Assembly: GCA_014338405.1 (NCBI GenBank)
Contig: JTDE01000097.1
Span: forward strand, 353,837-417,836
DNA length: 64,000 nucleotides
Origin: Paragonimus skrjabini miyazakii
Taxonomy: Eukaryota > Platyhelminthes > Trematoda > Plagiorchiida > Troglotrematidae
Reading direction: 5' to 3'
Below the pieces are notes generated by a model that saw only the letters and a list, made by a program, of their open reading frames with translations, was not told the DNA's origin and did no database searches. A program made the translations under genes and the position numbers. This document shows, piece after piece, positions 36,745 through 48,250 of this stretch (position 1 is the first letter of the stretch; the number at the start of each line of letters is the position of its first letter).

Positions 36745-37911
36745 AGACAACGATGGTCAAACAGCAAGTTTCTTAACATCTTCGTCGCAAACAGGCCATG
36801 TTTCTGAACCATAGAGCAAAATAGCAGGTACACAAGCATTATATACACTTCCTTTTAGCGACAACTGGACATTTCGACGCCACACATGACGCGGGCTGAC
36901 AAAGGCAAACAGTGCCTTTGATGTCCTCCCCAATATCTCATCAGCAATATTACAAGCTGACGAAATAGTGCTAACCAAGTATGTGAAACTGTCCACAATT
37001 TCGAGTGGATTACATGTAAAGAAGGGAGTAGGATTGAAAATGCCCGTCCTGAGGCAGCACTTTGCAATCCGAAGGTGTGAAGCACATTCCATACAAACCA
37101 GCACAGCCACTCATCTTGCGCAGCATGGTCTGCATGTCTTCAGCAGAGGGGCTAAGTAACACAATGTCATCCGCATACTCCAGATCGGTCAACCGAGTGC
37201 CAGGAAAAAGCTCAACAGCAAGCTTATTCGATGCGTTAAGCGTAATTTCCAAAATGTCATCCATGACAGAACTAAACGTGAAGGGGGAAAATCGGACATT
37301 CCTAGCGAACACCACTAGCAGTGATGAACGCCCGAGACGATTTATTCCCAGTGCCCGTTAGGACCACTGACCCGGCTCAAACTGAGCAACTTGTTCACCA
37401 GCGCCGTTTGGTAAGTGTTCTTTACATCCTCATCGCTCGAATGCCAGTTAAGCACCTTGCATTTATGAGCGTAGATCCTCTGGGCAAATGATAAAACAAA
37501 ACGGACACGCACAACAGCATTGTCCGAGTCCAGGTGGTTACTCCGAAAGGCACGACAGTCCTTAACGGAGTGGCGCCGCCTGTAACTAACTGCTATATGA
37601 TCTAACTGTGTCCACAGCTGAGAAGCACACGGAGGTCCCCAAATAACACAGCGCTTTTTCCTGTGTTGGAATGCGGTGCTCGAAATATAGAGACCGTGGG
37701 ATTCGCACAGCTGCAGNNNNNNNNNNNNNNNNNNNNNNNNNNNNNNNNNNNNNNNNNNNNNNNNNNNNNNNNNNNNNNNNNNNNNNNNNNNNNNNNNNNN
37801 NNNNNNNNNNNNNNNNCGCACAGCTGCAGCAGTCTTTCGCCATTGTCAGTGCGTTGTGCTCGGAAACCAAACGTGTACCCCCAGCCGCTTCTCATCCAAA
37901 GAAAGAAGACT
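36745..37911 (-). mobile_element. RTE/SR2-like LINE, 5'-truncated with internal deletion
   Basis: The minus strand encodes endonuclease residues (LYISSTAFQHRKK, LWTQLDHIAVSYRRRHSVKD, NHLDSD) at about 37910-37350. It then jumps directly to the late reverse transcriptase (VMDDILEI, LTDLEYADDIVLLSPSAEDM) at about 37290-37130, and continues to YGSETWPVCDEDVKKLAV near 36760. The linker and early RT palm (about 1 kb in the copy at 39770) are missing, so this is a non-functional deletion derivative. A 100-N gap interrupts the endonuclease but appears artificial. Confidence 0.85.
37717..37816. other. Assembly gap, 100 N (probably spurious)
   Basis: The 13 bases before the gap (cgcacagctgcag) are repeated immediately after it. 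The homologous copy at 40890-40925 runs through this point without extra sequence. The two contig ends therefore most likely overlap by 13 bp and nothing is missing. Confidence 0.8.
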
Positions 37912-38027
37912 GTGGGCAACACTACGTCGGCCGAACCGGATGGAAATGGTTAACACGAATATGTGAACACATGAAAATTGCGCAAAATGCAACAAAATTA
38001 CGCCCCTTACAAACGACAACTTTGTGA
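37911..38027 (+). mobile_element. Penelope-like element, GIY-YIG endonuclease fragment
   Basis: The plus-strand frame reads CGQHYVGRTGWKWLTRICEH, then MKIAQNATKL, ending at a TGA. A Cys-Gly, then HYVGRT, then a conserved R-I-x-E-H is the pattern of the GIY-YIG nuclease domain of Penelope-like elements (YIG variant YVG, catalytic Arg, Glu-His). Only the first third of the domain is seen. It abuts the 5' end of the RTE fragment below it. Relic. Confidence 0.55.
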
Positions 38028-39374
38028 GTACTCCCAGTGAAAAAGAACGGTCGATGTTAGGGCCGGGGAGCATAACCCAAAATAACCCAGAGATGCATGA
38101 GCCTGCCTGTAGGTGAGTGAAACTCAGCGAAAACGAAATGCCACTTTATCCACTACACTTAGCGACTGCATACCACAACTGGTACTGCATCATCGTTTAC
38201 AATTCTGATGAGTGCCAGTAATTCACGAATCCTCAAGTATCTTGAAGCCTTATTAAGCAGCGGTCGGCAGCTGTGCTCAAAAACAGCCGACTGTCGATCT
38301 TTGCTTACACTGCGCTCAACTGAGTATCACTCACGACCCAGATTGATTCGTGCGAGACATTCAATTCAAATGTGTGGCAGTTGTATCGTCCATGTTTACA
38401 CTTGTTCTATACTTAGTGACTTATGCTGATATACTTTGTGCTTGGTTACAGAACCACTTCATCAGTTCGTCAAGAAACTGTATATTGGTCTGCCACTGAC
38501 CTACTGAGTAACAGGTTAGGTGGAGTCATCCGCAACAGCTCATCGCACCTAAATCAGGACAGACTAGTTACTACAATGATAACCCGTGTGGAAATGATTC
38601 AATCTACGAAAACCATAAACTTAGGACAACCTGTCAGAAGTTCGATTGCCAATGATGACAATCACAGAATCCCAACGTTGTTGCCATCAAGGACGTTTTG
38701 TTCCAGGTTTTGCGACGGACGAATAAACAATAATGACAAACAGGCGGTGCTGAAGAAATGATAGGCAAACAGATTCTAAACGGAATTTACGGCACAAACT
38801 GAAGACGGAAAGTTGATGCAAAATCGTGTCACGGCAGCAATCTGTAGCGGAACACTTATTATCGAAAACTTGAGCATCCACTAACAAATAACAATATCTA
38901 AACGACTGTCCACGAAAAAGGAACAAATTAATCCTTTGGACCTTTATTGTACAGAATGATGTACGCTTTTCGAGACTGTGTCACATGCTATCGTCTTTGC
39001 GTCCGAATTTGTCGTTTTTTTTGTTACTTTGATCCGGGTGGAAATGCGGCATGCGTGTCCGCGTTTCGATCGTATCAAGCTACACTCAGCTGCAACAATC
39101 TAATTAACTCAGCGCGTAAAGGCGCCTGTATATTTGGACGTAGAGAAGGGTTGTAGGGTAGGGGGAAATGTTACGCACGCGTGCACGTGAGGGCAGTGGG
39201 CACGATTTCCAACAAACTACGGAAACTGTGCGTCAAGCGATGTAATCGGTGAAGAGATGAGATAACGGTTAAACATTTGATGATAGCTTTCCACGCGTAA
39301 AATGGATATCAACTTTACCTCTATTTGGTGCGAATCAGGGGGTAGTCCACAGTGTATGCCTTCAGAAAACTTAC

Positions 39375-39478
39375 CAATCACAGGTTTTTAGTACACCATC
39401 AAGCACAGACAAAGAGCTGGCATGCTTGTAAATAAGTTTGGCATTTTCGCGAATAGCTGCCTGTAAAAACATCACAGC
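39375..39478 (-). CDS. Candidate exon of unknown gene
   Basis: An open stretch flanked by a plausible acceptor (tattttgcag) and a strong donor (gtaagttt). It reads AVMFLQAAIRENAKLIYKH, then ASSLSVLDGVLKTCDW. A second acceptor (tgtttttacag) would shorten it to 86 nt (39375-39460). Neither length nor phase allows insertion between the flanking CaMKII exons without a frameshift. If real, it belongs to a nested gene or a poison exon. I do not recognise the protein; chance is a serious alternative. Confidence 0.25.
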
Positions 39479-40315
39479 CTGCAAAATACTGACAATTCAC
39501 CGTGATTACAGTTAACGATTTTTTGTGGCCTTATTTTGCTTCACAGCATTCCATTGCCTATTCCTTCTAAGGAATTTAGGGTCTTTGAATGTGACGCTGT
39601 GTTCAAGTAAATTGACAGTGTACCACTGAGCAGCTCTCCAGGATTAACAACGTCGGAAGTTCTAGCGGAATAACCAAACAGTACACCTCAAACCAACACT
39701 CAGTAACTACGAGTGTTACCTTGGCGAGGTGGTAAGGCTTGTGTACTATTTTGATTCGGCGGGCTATGCTGACTAGGACTCCGATCTTTCCAGGTGCAAC
39801 GGTGTCAGACAGGCCGGAGGGGAGCAGTCAGACGAAAAAAACAAACAATGAGCACTCCGATCGCCCAACGATTGACCATGACCGCCGGTGTATTATCCAA
39901 TACGGTCGAAAAACATGTTACCTCTCAAAAGCCTGATGTAGCTTCGAGTACACCCACTGCGCGCAGCAGTGCTCAGAACGAGACAGCATTGTCTTATTCA
40001 CTGCGCCCTCGGGCTAGGCAAGCACCTCACTGCCAAGTGTCAGATTCTTGAATCATTGGCTCCGGGTGGGGTCCCCCAAGAAAACCCTATATCCTGTTGT
40101 CTCGCATGTCAGACTTTTGAGTCAGAGGCTCGAGGTGGGGTCCCTCAAGTCAATTCCCTTCCGCGGCATAAACGACCGGGAAGTAACAGAAGTTATCGTT
40201 CTCTCGATAGTGACATTACTAACCGATCTCGACTTTCCCCTACTGTTTTACTCCCTATTCCTTCTGCCTTCCATATGCCTCCAAACAATAATTGTTGTCT
40301 GGGTCCAAGACAACT

Positions 40316-41269
40316 TGTAATCATTGGCGCCTTCAATGTCCGCACTCTCCGACAAGTCGGTCAACAAGCTGCTCTGGCAAGTACACTCTCAAGTCTGGAG
40401 CTTGATGTGTGCTGCGGGTCGGAGATGCGAGTCTAGGATTCCAGCACCGTTATTCACTTGAGCTCATCTCTAGATAATTGTCGATCCAAGCGCTTCTGCC
40501 TCAGGGTTTCTGGTGACGCCGAAGCTGAATCTCGCGGTCAAGCTAGAGTAGGAATCGCACTGAGTTCTGAGCGGAGCAATGCTCGCTCGATTGGATTCCA
40601 GTGAACAGTCGCTTGTGCGCTATTAGACTCAATACATCGGTAAAAGTCCGTCGACGCAAATCAGAAAGACGTTGTGTATTCATTATATCGACGTACGCTC
40701 CGACGGACAGCTGTTCGGATGCTACCAAGGATGCGTTCTATGACACTCTCGTTGATCTTCTGAGGCGAACTAAACACTCAGACATCATCATACTAGCAGG
40801 CGATTTTAATGCTCAGCTTGGTCGTCTTTCTCTGGATGAGAAGCGGCTAGGAGGTATGTTTGGTGTCCGGGCACAACGCACTGATAATGGCGAAAGACTG
40901 CTACAGCTGTGCGCATCCCACGATCTGTATATTTCGAGCACGGCATTCCAACACAGAAAAAAGCACTGTGTTACTTGGAGACCTCCATGTGCTTCTCAGC
41001 TGTGGACACAGTTGGATCATATAGCAGTTAGTTACAGGCGGCGCCACTCCGTTAAGGACTGTCGTGCCTTTTGGAGTAACCACCTGGATTCGGACCATGG
41101 TGTTGTGCGTGCCCGTTTTGTTTTATCATTTGCCCAGAGGACATACGCTCGCAAATGTAAAGTGTTTAACTGGCATTCGAGCGATGAGGATGTAAAGAAC
41201 ACTTACCAAACGGCGCTGGTGAACGAATTGCCCAGTTCGAGTCAGATGAAGGATCCCAATGAACACTGA
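40316..41269 (+). pseudogene. RTE endonuclease domain (two frames)
   Basis: APE-like endonuclease of the RTE. The first part (40316-40436) reads IIGAFNVRTLRQVGQQAALA and stops after GSEMRV. The main part, open 40601-41269, carries FIISTYAPTD, IIILAGDFNAQLGRLS (catalytic GDFN), LGGMFGVRAQRTDNGERLL and LWTQLDHIAVSYRRRHSVKD (the DH region), ending after VNELPSSSQMKDPNEH. The break between the parts shows pseudogenisation. Confidence 0.85.
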
Positions 41270-41689
41270 GAACAAATCGACACACCTATGAAATCATGCT
41301 GTGAACAGGCATGTTCCGAAGTAGCCGTTCAGTTGTGACGGAACTGGATTTCCGTCACGTCGGTAAACCTCATGAACAAGCGTTGCTCGATTCCACCTGA
41401 TTCTGAATATGGTGACGACCGTCGAAAACTTAAACGCAAGCTGACTAAAAGCTTGCGCAGAGACCGAGAGCAATACTTGGTCGAACAATCTGGGAATAGC
41501 AAAAAGCCTTTTTCCCTGATCCGTGGTTGTACTGGCCATCAAGTCGGTGTAAGTGAAACCATATGTGAAAAAGATGGTTCACTTATCACTAGTCAATCGC
41601 ACCGACTTGACAGGTGGGCTGAACATTTCGAAGACCATTTCAGCTAGCCTCAACCAAAACATGCAGACGATGGGACCTGAATGGTCGGT

Positions 41690-42548
41690 TATTTTGTTTC
41701 AGACGGTCCTCCGTCGGAAGCAGAAGTGGTCCTGGAGCTCAAGTTATTGAAGAGTAATAAGGCTCCTGGTCCAGACCTCCTCTCTCTCCTTTTTTCAAGG
41801 ATGGTGGGAAGAGGTTGATACTGACAGAGGTTGAACTGACAAAACTCCTCCAGACGACCTGGGAAACTGAAGAGGTGCCTATCAACAGTCGTTCCCATTA
41901 TAAAAAAGAGGGTCCAAAGTCTATGCGACAACCACAGAGGCATCAGTTCGGTGTCTGTTACTCACTGGTCTCATTTTACGTCAGCTCACTAAGCCCAGAG
42001 AAAGTCAGATACGCGAAGAACAGGCAGGATTCCGATCCGGTCGGGGATGCGTTGATGATATTTTTATCTTGCGACGGATCTTGGAACATCGGCACTCATA
42101 CAGGTAGCCGACAGTCGTGGTCTCTTTAGACCTAAAGGCTGCTTTCGATTCAGTTGCTCGCAACGTTCTCTGGAGCTGTCTCCTTCGCAAGGGAGTTCCA
42201 GGGAAATATGTGAATCTATTGAGATCACTGTATGCTCACTCTGCAAGCAAGGTGAGAGTTTATGGACAACTGTCTCGGGCGTTCATCACTGCTAGTGGTG
42301 TTCGTCAAGGGTGTCCGATTTCCCCCTTCCTGTTCAATTTTGTCATGGACGACATTCTGGCAGGTGCGCTACGGGAATCCAGTGTTGAGCTTTTTCCTGG
42401 CGCTAGACTGACCGATCTGGAGTACGCGGACGACAGTGTCTTACTTAGCCCCTCTGCCGAAAACATTTTGGACAGGTTGAGCGACCGATCTGGTTTGTAT
42501 GGAATGCGTTTTGCACCTTCAAAGTGCAAAGTGTTGCTTCAAGAGTGA
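41690..42548 (+). pseudogene. RTE reverse transcriptase domain
   Basis: The early part (41690-42116) is frameshifted but still shows LLKSNKAPGPD and remnants of the RT finger motifs. The later part, open 42117-42548, contains VSLDLKAAFDSVARN (palm motif A), SGVRQGCPISPFLFNFVMDD (motif B) and LTDLEYADDSVLLSPSAEN (motif C with catalytic YADD), followed by YGMRFAPSKCKVLLQE. GVRQGCPISPFLFNFVMDD is typical of trematode RTE/SR2 elements. Confidence 0.9.
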
Positions 42549-42549
42549 G

Positions 42550-42617
42550 GCACTTCAACGCCAACCTTCTTCATTGCAGGTAATCCGCTTGAGACTGTGG
42601 ACAGTTTCATATACTTG
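42550..42617 (+). repeat. 68-bp direct repeat, first copy
   Basis: Runs from gcacttcaacg to atacttg. It is repeated with few changes at 42818-42886 and flanks segment X. This repeat breaks the RT C-terminal reading frame. Confidence 0.8.
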
Positions 42618-42817
42618 GAGTTAGCTGAAACAAATCCGTTTACAACGGTCTTAGAGCTGTTTGAGCTTGGTGATTTTTAGAGGCGATCCGGACTTCAATC
42701 AAAAGACTTCGTGAGGTAGGAATGTTCCATACGGGTATCATTGAAAGCTTGTGCCGTCTGGAGCGTGTGCTCGCCGTCCCGTAAAATAAGACTTGTACAC
42801 CTTAGGTCAAGGCTGGG
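42617..42817 (+). repeat. Chimeric segment 'X' inside RTE (copy 2)
   Basis: Nearly identical to 7873-8086 (minus). It lies between the two 68-bp repeats and, as in the other copy, is fused downstream to the RTE sequence starting gcacttcaa. The shared X-to-RTE junction in two distant copies shows that X-RTE is an established chimeric unit, not a one-off insertion. Confidence 0.65.
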
Positions 42818-43365
42818 GCACTTCAATTCCTACTTTCTTCATCGCAGGTAATCCGCTTGAGACTGTGGACAGTTTCATATACTTGGGTAGCACTATCTCG
42901 TCAGCCTGTAATATTGCTGATGAAATATCAGCGAGGACTGCAAAGACACGAGTTGCCTTTGCCAAACTGTGTCATCTCTAGCGTCAAAAAGACGTCCGGT
43001 TATTGCTGAAAGGAAGGGTATATAATGCTTGTGTACGTTCCATTTTGCTTTATGATTCGGAAACGTAGCCTGATTACAAAGAAGACATCAACAGGCTTGC
43101 TGCGTTTGACCATTGTTGTCTTCGCCAATTGGCCCATATTAAGTGGACTGATGGCGTGAGCAATATGGCGGTTCGCCGATGCGTATTCCGGAACGCTCGG
43201 GATGTGCGATCAATTGATCAATTAATCACGGTACACAGCTTGCGATGGTTGGGTCACGTACTACGTATGTCATCTAATCGTTTACCGTACCGGGCATTAT
43301 ATGCTGAGGCCAACCAACAGCTGGGTCAAACCACGTGGTGGTCAAGCAACAACGTGGTCACATAA
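42818..43365 (+). pseudogene. RTE reverse transcriptase C-terminal region
   Basis: Reads GNPLETVDSFIYLGSTISSA, then CNIADEISARTAK, then (after a stop) LLLKGRVYNACV, a DSET-stop remnant of YGSETWP, then LAHIKWTDGVSNMAVRRCVF, HSLRWLGHVLRMSSNRLPYR and ALYAEA. This is the conserved tail following the RTE RT (thumb and connection). Stops at the end of the first block and within SET-W mark decay. Confidence 0.8.
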
Positions 43366-44822
43366 TATGAAGACCTTGACTGGTCCATTGAACAAAGTGG
43401 GTAGGTGTCGCCTACCTGGATGGGGTCCTCGTGATCACTCAAACCGCTGGTTATAAACGCTATCCGAGATGTCGATGTGTCGCAGTCAATGGCGTACCTG
43501 TATGCATACCGTCTCTACTTCTTCCGCTTAGTCTACTTTTAATAATGTTCATCCTTCTTAGAAACGTTTTCTTCTAGGATATTCCACGTCACTGTTGAGG
43601 TGAGCGGCGGCCCGAGCCACAGTACCTTTTGGTCAGGCTCATGGCTGTTATGATGATGATGACTACGAGTGCAAAACGCTATGCCGATAATGCTTTAATT
43701 TACAGTGACCATGGTTACTTGTTTTCATTTCGTAACCTTAGAAAATTTTTACAATCAATCTTATCGCTAATGACAGTGACATTTCCAGTTGTTTTGCCTA
43801 TGGGACGTTAAGATGATCTATAACGTGCAAGTTACAGCGGAATTTCCGGCTTTCCAATTTTTTACCTCTTGTCAATGAGTGTACTCGACTGAACCCGGTG
43901 TCATCGCACAAATGGCTGTCTGGCAAATGAATAGCAGTTTCTGACAAAGACAATGGATACCGTTCAACAATAATAATCCCGAGGGTCTAGTAGGGCACAT
44001 AGTCTTTAGCAAGGTATGAGGACAATAGTCCATCGAAATGCGTCATTATCTCCGATCTTTCATAAGGCACACATAACGTACAGTTCAAATGTGGAGTCTG
44101 TCATCAACACAAGGAGTATGCTCCAAAATTGCCTGACGTGAGCTTCCTCACCATTCTGTGCAAAAGGTTACTGATCAGCTCGTTGATAAATGCACCCACA
44201 AAAAGGATCGGTGTCTATCAGAAGACAACCAAATAGTTCACGCGAGTCAAAAGTCGAATAGGGCGGAAGACGCACGGTCACCTATCGTGGAACACTTTGA
44301 AGGTAAGTAGCGCAATGACCTAACCAACTTGTTCACAGATGTTATATATCTCTAACCCAGAACTCCTGGCTATCAGTGAAGTTGTGTCAATCAAAGACAA
44401 AACATTGTACGATTAAGAAATATTGAGTCACATCACCTACAGACCTTATCTTCGCACTCAACTGCTATCACTACGGGCAGTTGATACACAGTCTGACAGA
44501 TTTTAATGTGCAGTTTACAAGGTAAGTCGGACTGCCAACGCACTATAACATTTTTTCTTACTGTTCTAACGGAATGAATCGAAGGGACCCAAAGAATTGG
44601 AACACAATACGGCTAAAATTAACGAAGTCATATGGAACACCTATATTTGCAGCTCTTACACATAAGGTGCCTGCTAAAATATCAACAAAAAAGGAATTTT
44701 AAAGGTGATGAAATTATAAAAATGCACCACTAGCAAATTAGTAACAAAACCAATTGAAATAGTACACAGTAAAAAATATAATTTAGGATACGAACGGTAG
44801 AATATATGTTAACGTAACTTAC

Positions 44823-44882
44823 CAATATTCTGATGCTTAAGTAACCTACAAATACGAGCCTCACGTTCCAGTTTCTGCATAT
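44823..44882 (-). CDS. CAMK2: CaMKII exon: alpha-C helix (QKLEREARICRLLKH)
   Basis: Internal 60-nt exon. The acceptor is tttttatag and the donor is gtaagt. Two leading bases (AT) complete an Asp codon, then it encodes MQKLEREARICRLLKHQNI plus the first base of Val. It contains the alpha-C Glu (EREAR) that pairs with the ATP-binding Lys. The preceding exon of the family encodes GAFSVVRRC and the ATP Lys. I found no match to it on the minus strand up to 64000. It may lie beyond the window, or in a stretch I could not recognise. Confidence 0.95.
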
Positions 44883-46140
44883 CTATAAAAATAAGAGGAT
44901 GATGTATTCATCAGTCACAGTGATAACCTAACGATTACAAAGGCAGATATTATGAGGAAGTGAAGTGCAACAAATATAGCTCAAAATTAACAGACCACTA
45001 AAATGGTGTATTCAGTTTAAATAAACCAGTGCTTGACGTCGTAACTTTTAGAATGTGTAAGAGGACTGAGTGCTGTCAGTGTATTCAAACCGAAAAAATC
45101 TTCGTAATCATGAGCCGATTCAAAAGTACCAAAGAAATGGTGGTGTCTACAAATCAGCTATAAACCTGTGATCCACTTACCTGAGGACAGTCAACCTTAT
45201 AAGGTCATTTATTTTGGAGAAACTATGTATAATCAAATCATGATTAAGGTAGCACCTGTCAAACTATCACAGTAAATTAATGAACAGGCGACACAGAAGT
45301 TACGATGGGTGTTTACTGAACAACGATGGCATTTGAACTTTCTGGATTCTAACGTACAAAACAGTTGGACGAAAATTTGATGCGTACGTAAACGATGATT
45401 ATCTACCTTCAGTAATGAGACGACAAAAATGACCAACATTAAAACTGACACTCGGTTATACGTAAGAAAACCTGAGAAACTATTACACAGAACCTTATGC
45501 GTTCTCGATTGGAAATCAAAATACGACACTGCAGTGTTCAGCTTTTAACGGCAAGCCTGCATCTACTTTACCGTTAGCTCTTTTGATTCAACTACGTTGA
45601 AGTCGTCTTTTGTTTTCTTGTTCACTGAATAGAACTGTTCTTATAGTGTTCTTCTAGTGAACGGTGGGTCCAACTACATTGCCATCAAGTCAGACGCATT
45701 AGCATTTTCGTATACATACACTTCCGTATGGGTTTGTGAAATAAACAGAAAACAATCTACACAGCAAGAGAAACCAACTTAATGTTATTGTGACCGTCCA
45801 GTGAGTGTTGCACTGTGTATGGACCACCGCCTGACAAGACCATATCTTTGGCATAATTGAGGTGGTAAACAACGAAACCAACTCGTCCATCTGAAGAACA
45901 ACCTGTAACGGTTTTAGGGATATTGTAGAGAGAAACTAAACGGCGCGAGAACTCATGGAACCTTGTCGCATTTCGGATGGGGCCACTAGTAAATTAGAAA
46001 ACAACCGCAGGTTCCCACATATCTCGGCGAAAGTGTTCAATTGTAAGCAATTTTATACTATTTCCCGAGGTAAACGTAGAAAAGAAAGATTTTTTTAATA
46101 AATTTCAAGAAACTAGTCTTTGACAGGCGTAATGATGTTC
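44883..46140. other. No recognised feature
   Basis: Sequence upstream of the most 5' kinase exon found; presumably CaMKII intron. A 146-nt minus-strand open stretch at 45757-45902 with a possible acceptor was inspected and not supported. Confidence 0.6.
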
Positions 46141-46970
46141 TTCATTCGGGAACGTACAACCTACCCGGATGGTGCTGTGGCTAACGAAGCCGATTGTGAC
46201 AACAATGACGGGGATCGTCTAAGAAAAGAGAGGGGAAATAAATACAACGTTGCGGATGTAGGTAAGCCATTGATTTCGGTACGCCGTCAGTTCGGATAGG
46301 CGATCACGAAGTTCGCCAACCTGATTGACAACATCTACTAAATATACTCAACAGAACTGTTCACATTTCATGACCGCGTCCGGCATGACTATCTCACCGC
46401 TTTGTTCAGGTGGCAGTAATGTCGGTGCAGACTGTGTATTTTTAATTGGTCAAGTGATGGCGCGACCCAAAGCTTTTGGTGAAAACGTGATGGCGGGGAG
46501 ATCGGTTGCCCACATGATCATTAACTGAAGGTGGGGTGACTGAAGATGATAACAACAGTCAAGCGATGCAGGTATGTTCACACCTTTATCATGAACAAGC
46601 CACGTTTCTGAATTACAGAGCAAATTGGACATCACAGAAACACACTATACACCCTTAATTTCAACCACAACCGAATCTTTTTAACGTCAGAGATGACGGA
46701 GATTCCCAAAAGTTACGCGTACGTTCGCTAATCACGTTGGTATATCTTCGGCAAGGTTACAAGCCGATAAGTAGTGTTAGCCGAGTAAATGAAGCGGTTC
46801 AACGTGAAGCATCGACTATATGCAATAAGGAAGATAGGTGTGACAAGTTGCCAGTCCTAAAGTGGTACCTTATACCTTGGAGGTGAGAAGCGCATTCCCA
46901 AAGACAAGTCCCGTCATAAACGCCCAGCAGAACACGGAATGTACACTCTATGTTAGTCAACTTAATATTG
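46140..46970 (-). mobile_element. RTE/SR2-like LINE, highly decayed 3' part
   Basis: The minus strand keeps scraps of the RTE tail: NSETWLVHDKGVNIPASLDC (compare YGSETWPVCDEDVKKLAV) near 46550-46620. Nucleotide similarity to 36930-37090 continues through 46740-46910 (for example the stretch around gttacaagccgataagtag). Older than the other copies. Confidence 0.6.
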
Positions 46971-48250
46971 CGAAGAAACCCTAAGACTAATGCACTCCTT
47001 AAATGTGCATTCTAGACTGCCGCACAAAACAACACTGAACCGAAAAGGTAAAGTCGGATGTTCTGACGAACAGTACCTCAGGTGATGAAGATTTGATACG
47101 ACTGTCACTTACCTTGTTTTCAGAATCAGTAGGCGGTCGATTAGAAATGGGTACTTTTCTGGAAATTACTGTGAAGAAAACAGCTCCAGAAAGCGCTACA
47201 AGCAATTAAATCCAAGGCAACTCTCGTATCTAAAGATACGACGGCCACTGATCGCCATGGTAGTTGCGGTAGCAGCACAGACGGCAATACAACAGTAACT
47301 GACGACGGCCCTTAACTCCCATAAAATCATAAGAAACCTTAGCCCAGAGGTAAAAAGGAAAACGTGAAGGGGACTAATTCATGACCGCTATTACCTCTCA
47401 ATTCAAGCTGTCAGCACCAAGCAGTCTAGGTCTAATGAAAAAATAGGTGAGTTTCAAACAGGTGTACGAAAACGTCTTTGTAGTTTCTATTGCCCTGCTG
47501 TAGTAACTAACCGCACCATAATGACAACTGAGTTAAATAATCGTGACATTCAGGCCGCCATTTTCCAAGCCTCTTCAACTATAGGCAAGATGGATCACGA
47601 AGCAACCAATGGAAGAGACAAACGACCTACAGGTTCTAATATACCGGTAGCTGCCTTTATACAACAAGAAATGATCAGCTATTGCTAATGAGCCAAGGGC
47701 ACAACAAAAAAAAGTATTCCCAACCATCCAAACTTTCGTATTGCCAGGATTTGGGTGAATGAACACGTCTGAAACGCAACCCAGCGCAACGTGAACATGG
47801 AAAACTCAGTCCTCTACGCACGTAAAACAAGATTAAGCCAATGTAAATGCGAAAGCCAGTTCGTTTCCCCGAATGTAGGAAGCTGAATGTGCAACGCTGG
47901 TCAAAATCTTGTATGTTGTTAGCGTACTAATAAACCCAAGGTGATTGGAACAATCCTCTCAGATAAGACTAACTCGCATCTTCTTAGCAATCCCTATTAC
48001 TGCTCGAATGAACGATAACTCAAGCTACAACATCGTATCGTCAAATTCAAGGTTAGCTCTGCTGGTTAATCGTCATATTTTTTTTATATTTTGATAGCAC
48101 ACATCATCACAAGAAGACCAGAACAAAAGCTGGATAAAGTCAAACTAGGTGAGAAAAACAGGCAAAAAACCGGCTGTGTAGTGCCGCTATGTCAAACAGC
48201 ATCCCTAACCGACACTGATTTATCATCAAGTCATCAACTTCGCGAACCAC
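46970..48250. other. No recognised feature
   Basis: I see no gene or repeat that I can support in this stretch. A gtaagtg donor with a short open stretch on the minus strand at 47110-47170 was considered and rejected. Confidence 0.6.

Larger units (their letters stand above)
39770..43665 (+). mobile_element. RTE/SR2-like LINE, longest copy in window
   Basis: Plus-strand non-LTR retrotransposon of the RTE clade. It has an N-terminal leader (39770-40310), an APE endonuclease (40316-41269), a linker (41372-41647), reverse transcriptase (about 41690-42548) and an RT C-terminal tail (42818-43365). The 3' UTR follows and ends at an ATG trinucleotide run at about 43650-43661. The frame is broken at several places and a 200-bp foreign segment with a flanking 68-bp duplication sits at 42550-42886, so it is inactive. 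It is nevertheless the least decayed copy here and serves as the reference for the others. Confidence 0.88.
30194..44822 (-). other. CaMKII intron, 14.6 kb
   Basis: Largest intron seen, with in-frame exons on each side (G| at 44823, |TT at 30193). It contains the SINE at 30408, the hammerhead-like repeat at 36237, RTE copies at 36745 and 39770, and a Penelope GIY-YIG fragment at 37911. No feature is supported in 30650-36230 or 38030-39370, nor in 43670-44820. Confidence 0.8.

Noticed and set aside
45757..45902. Open minus-strand stretch (GRVGFVVYHLNYAKDMVL...) behind a possible acceptor
   Set aside because: Ends in a stop, has no recognised family, and an overlapping frame is also open; not enough to call an exon.
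47110..47175. Short minus-strand candidate exon (KVPISNRPPTDSENK) with gtaagtg donor
   Set aside because: Very short, does not match the missing kinase exon, and its phase is not compatible with the kinase transcript.
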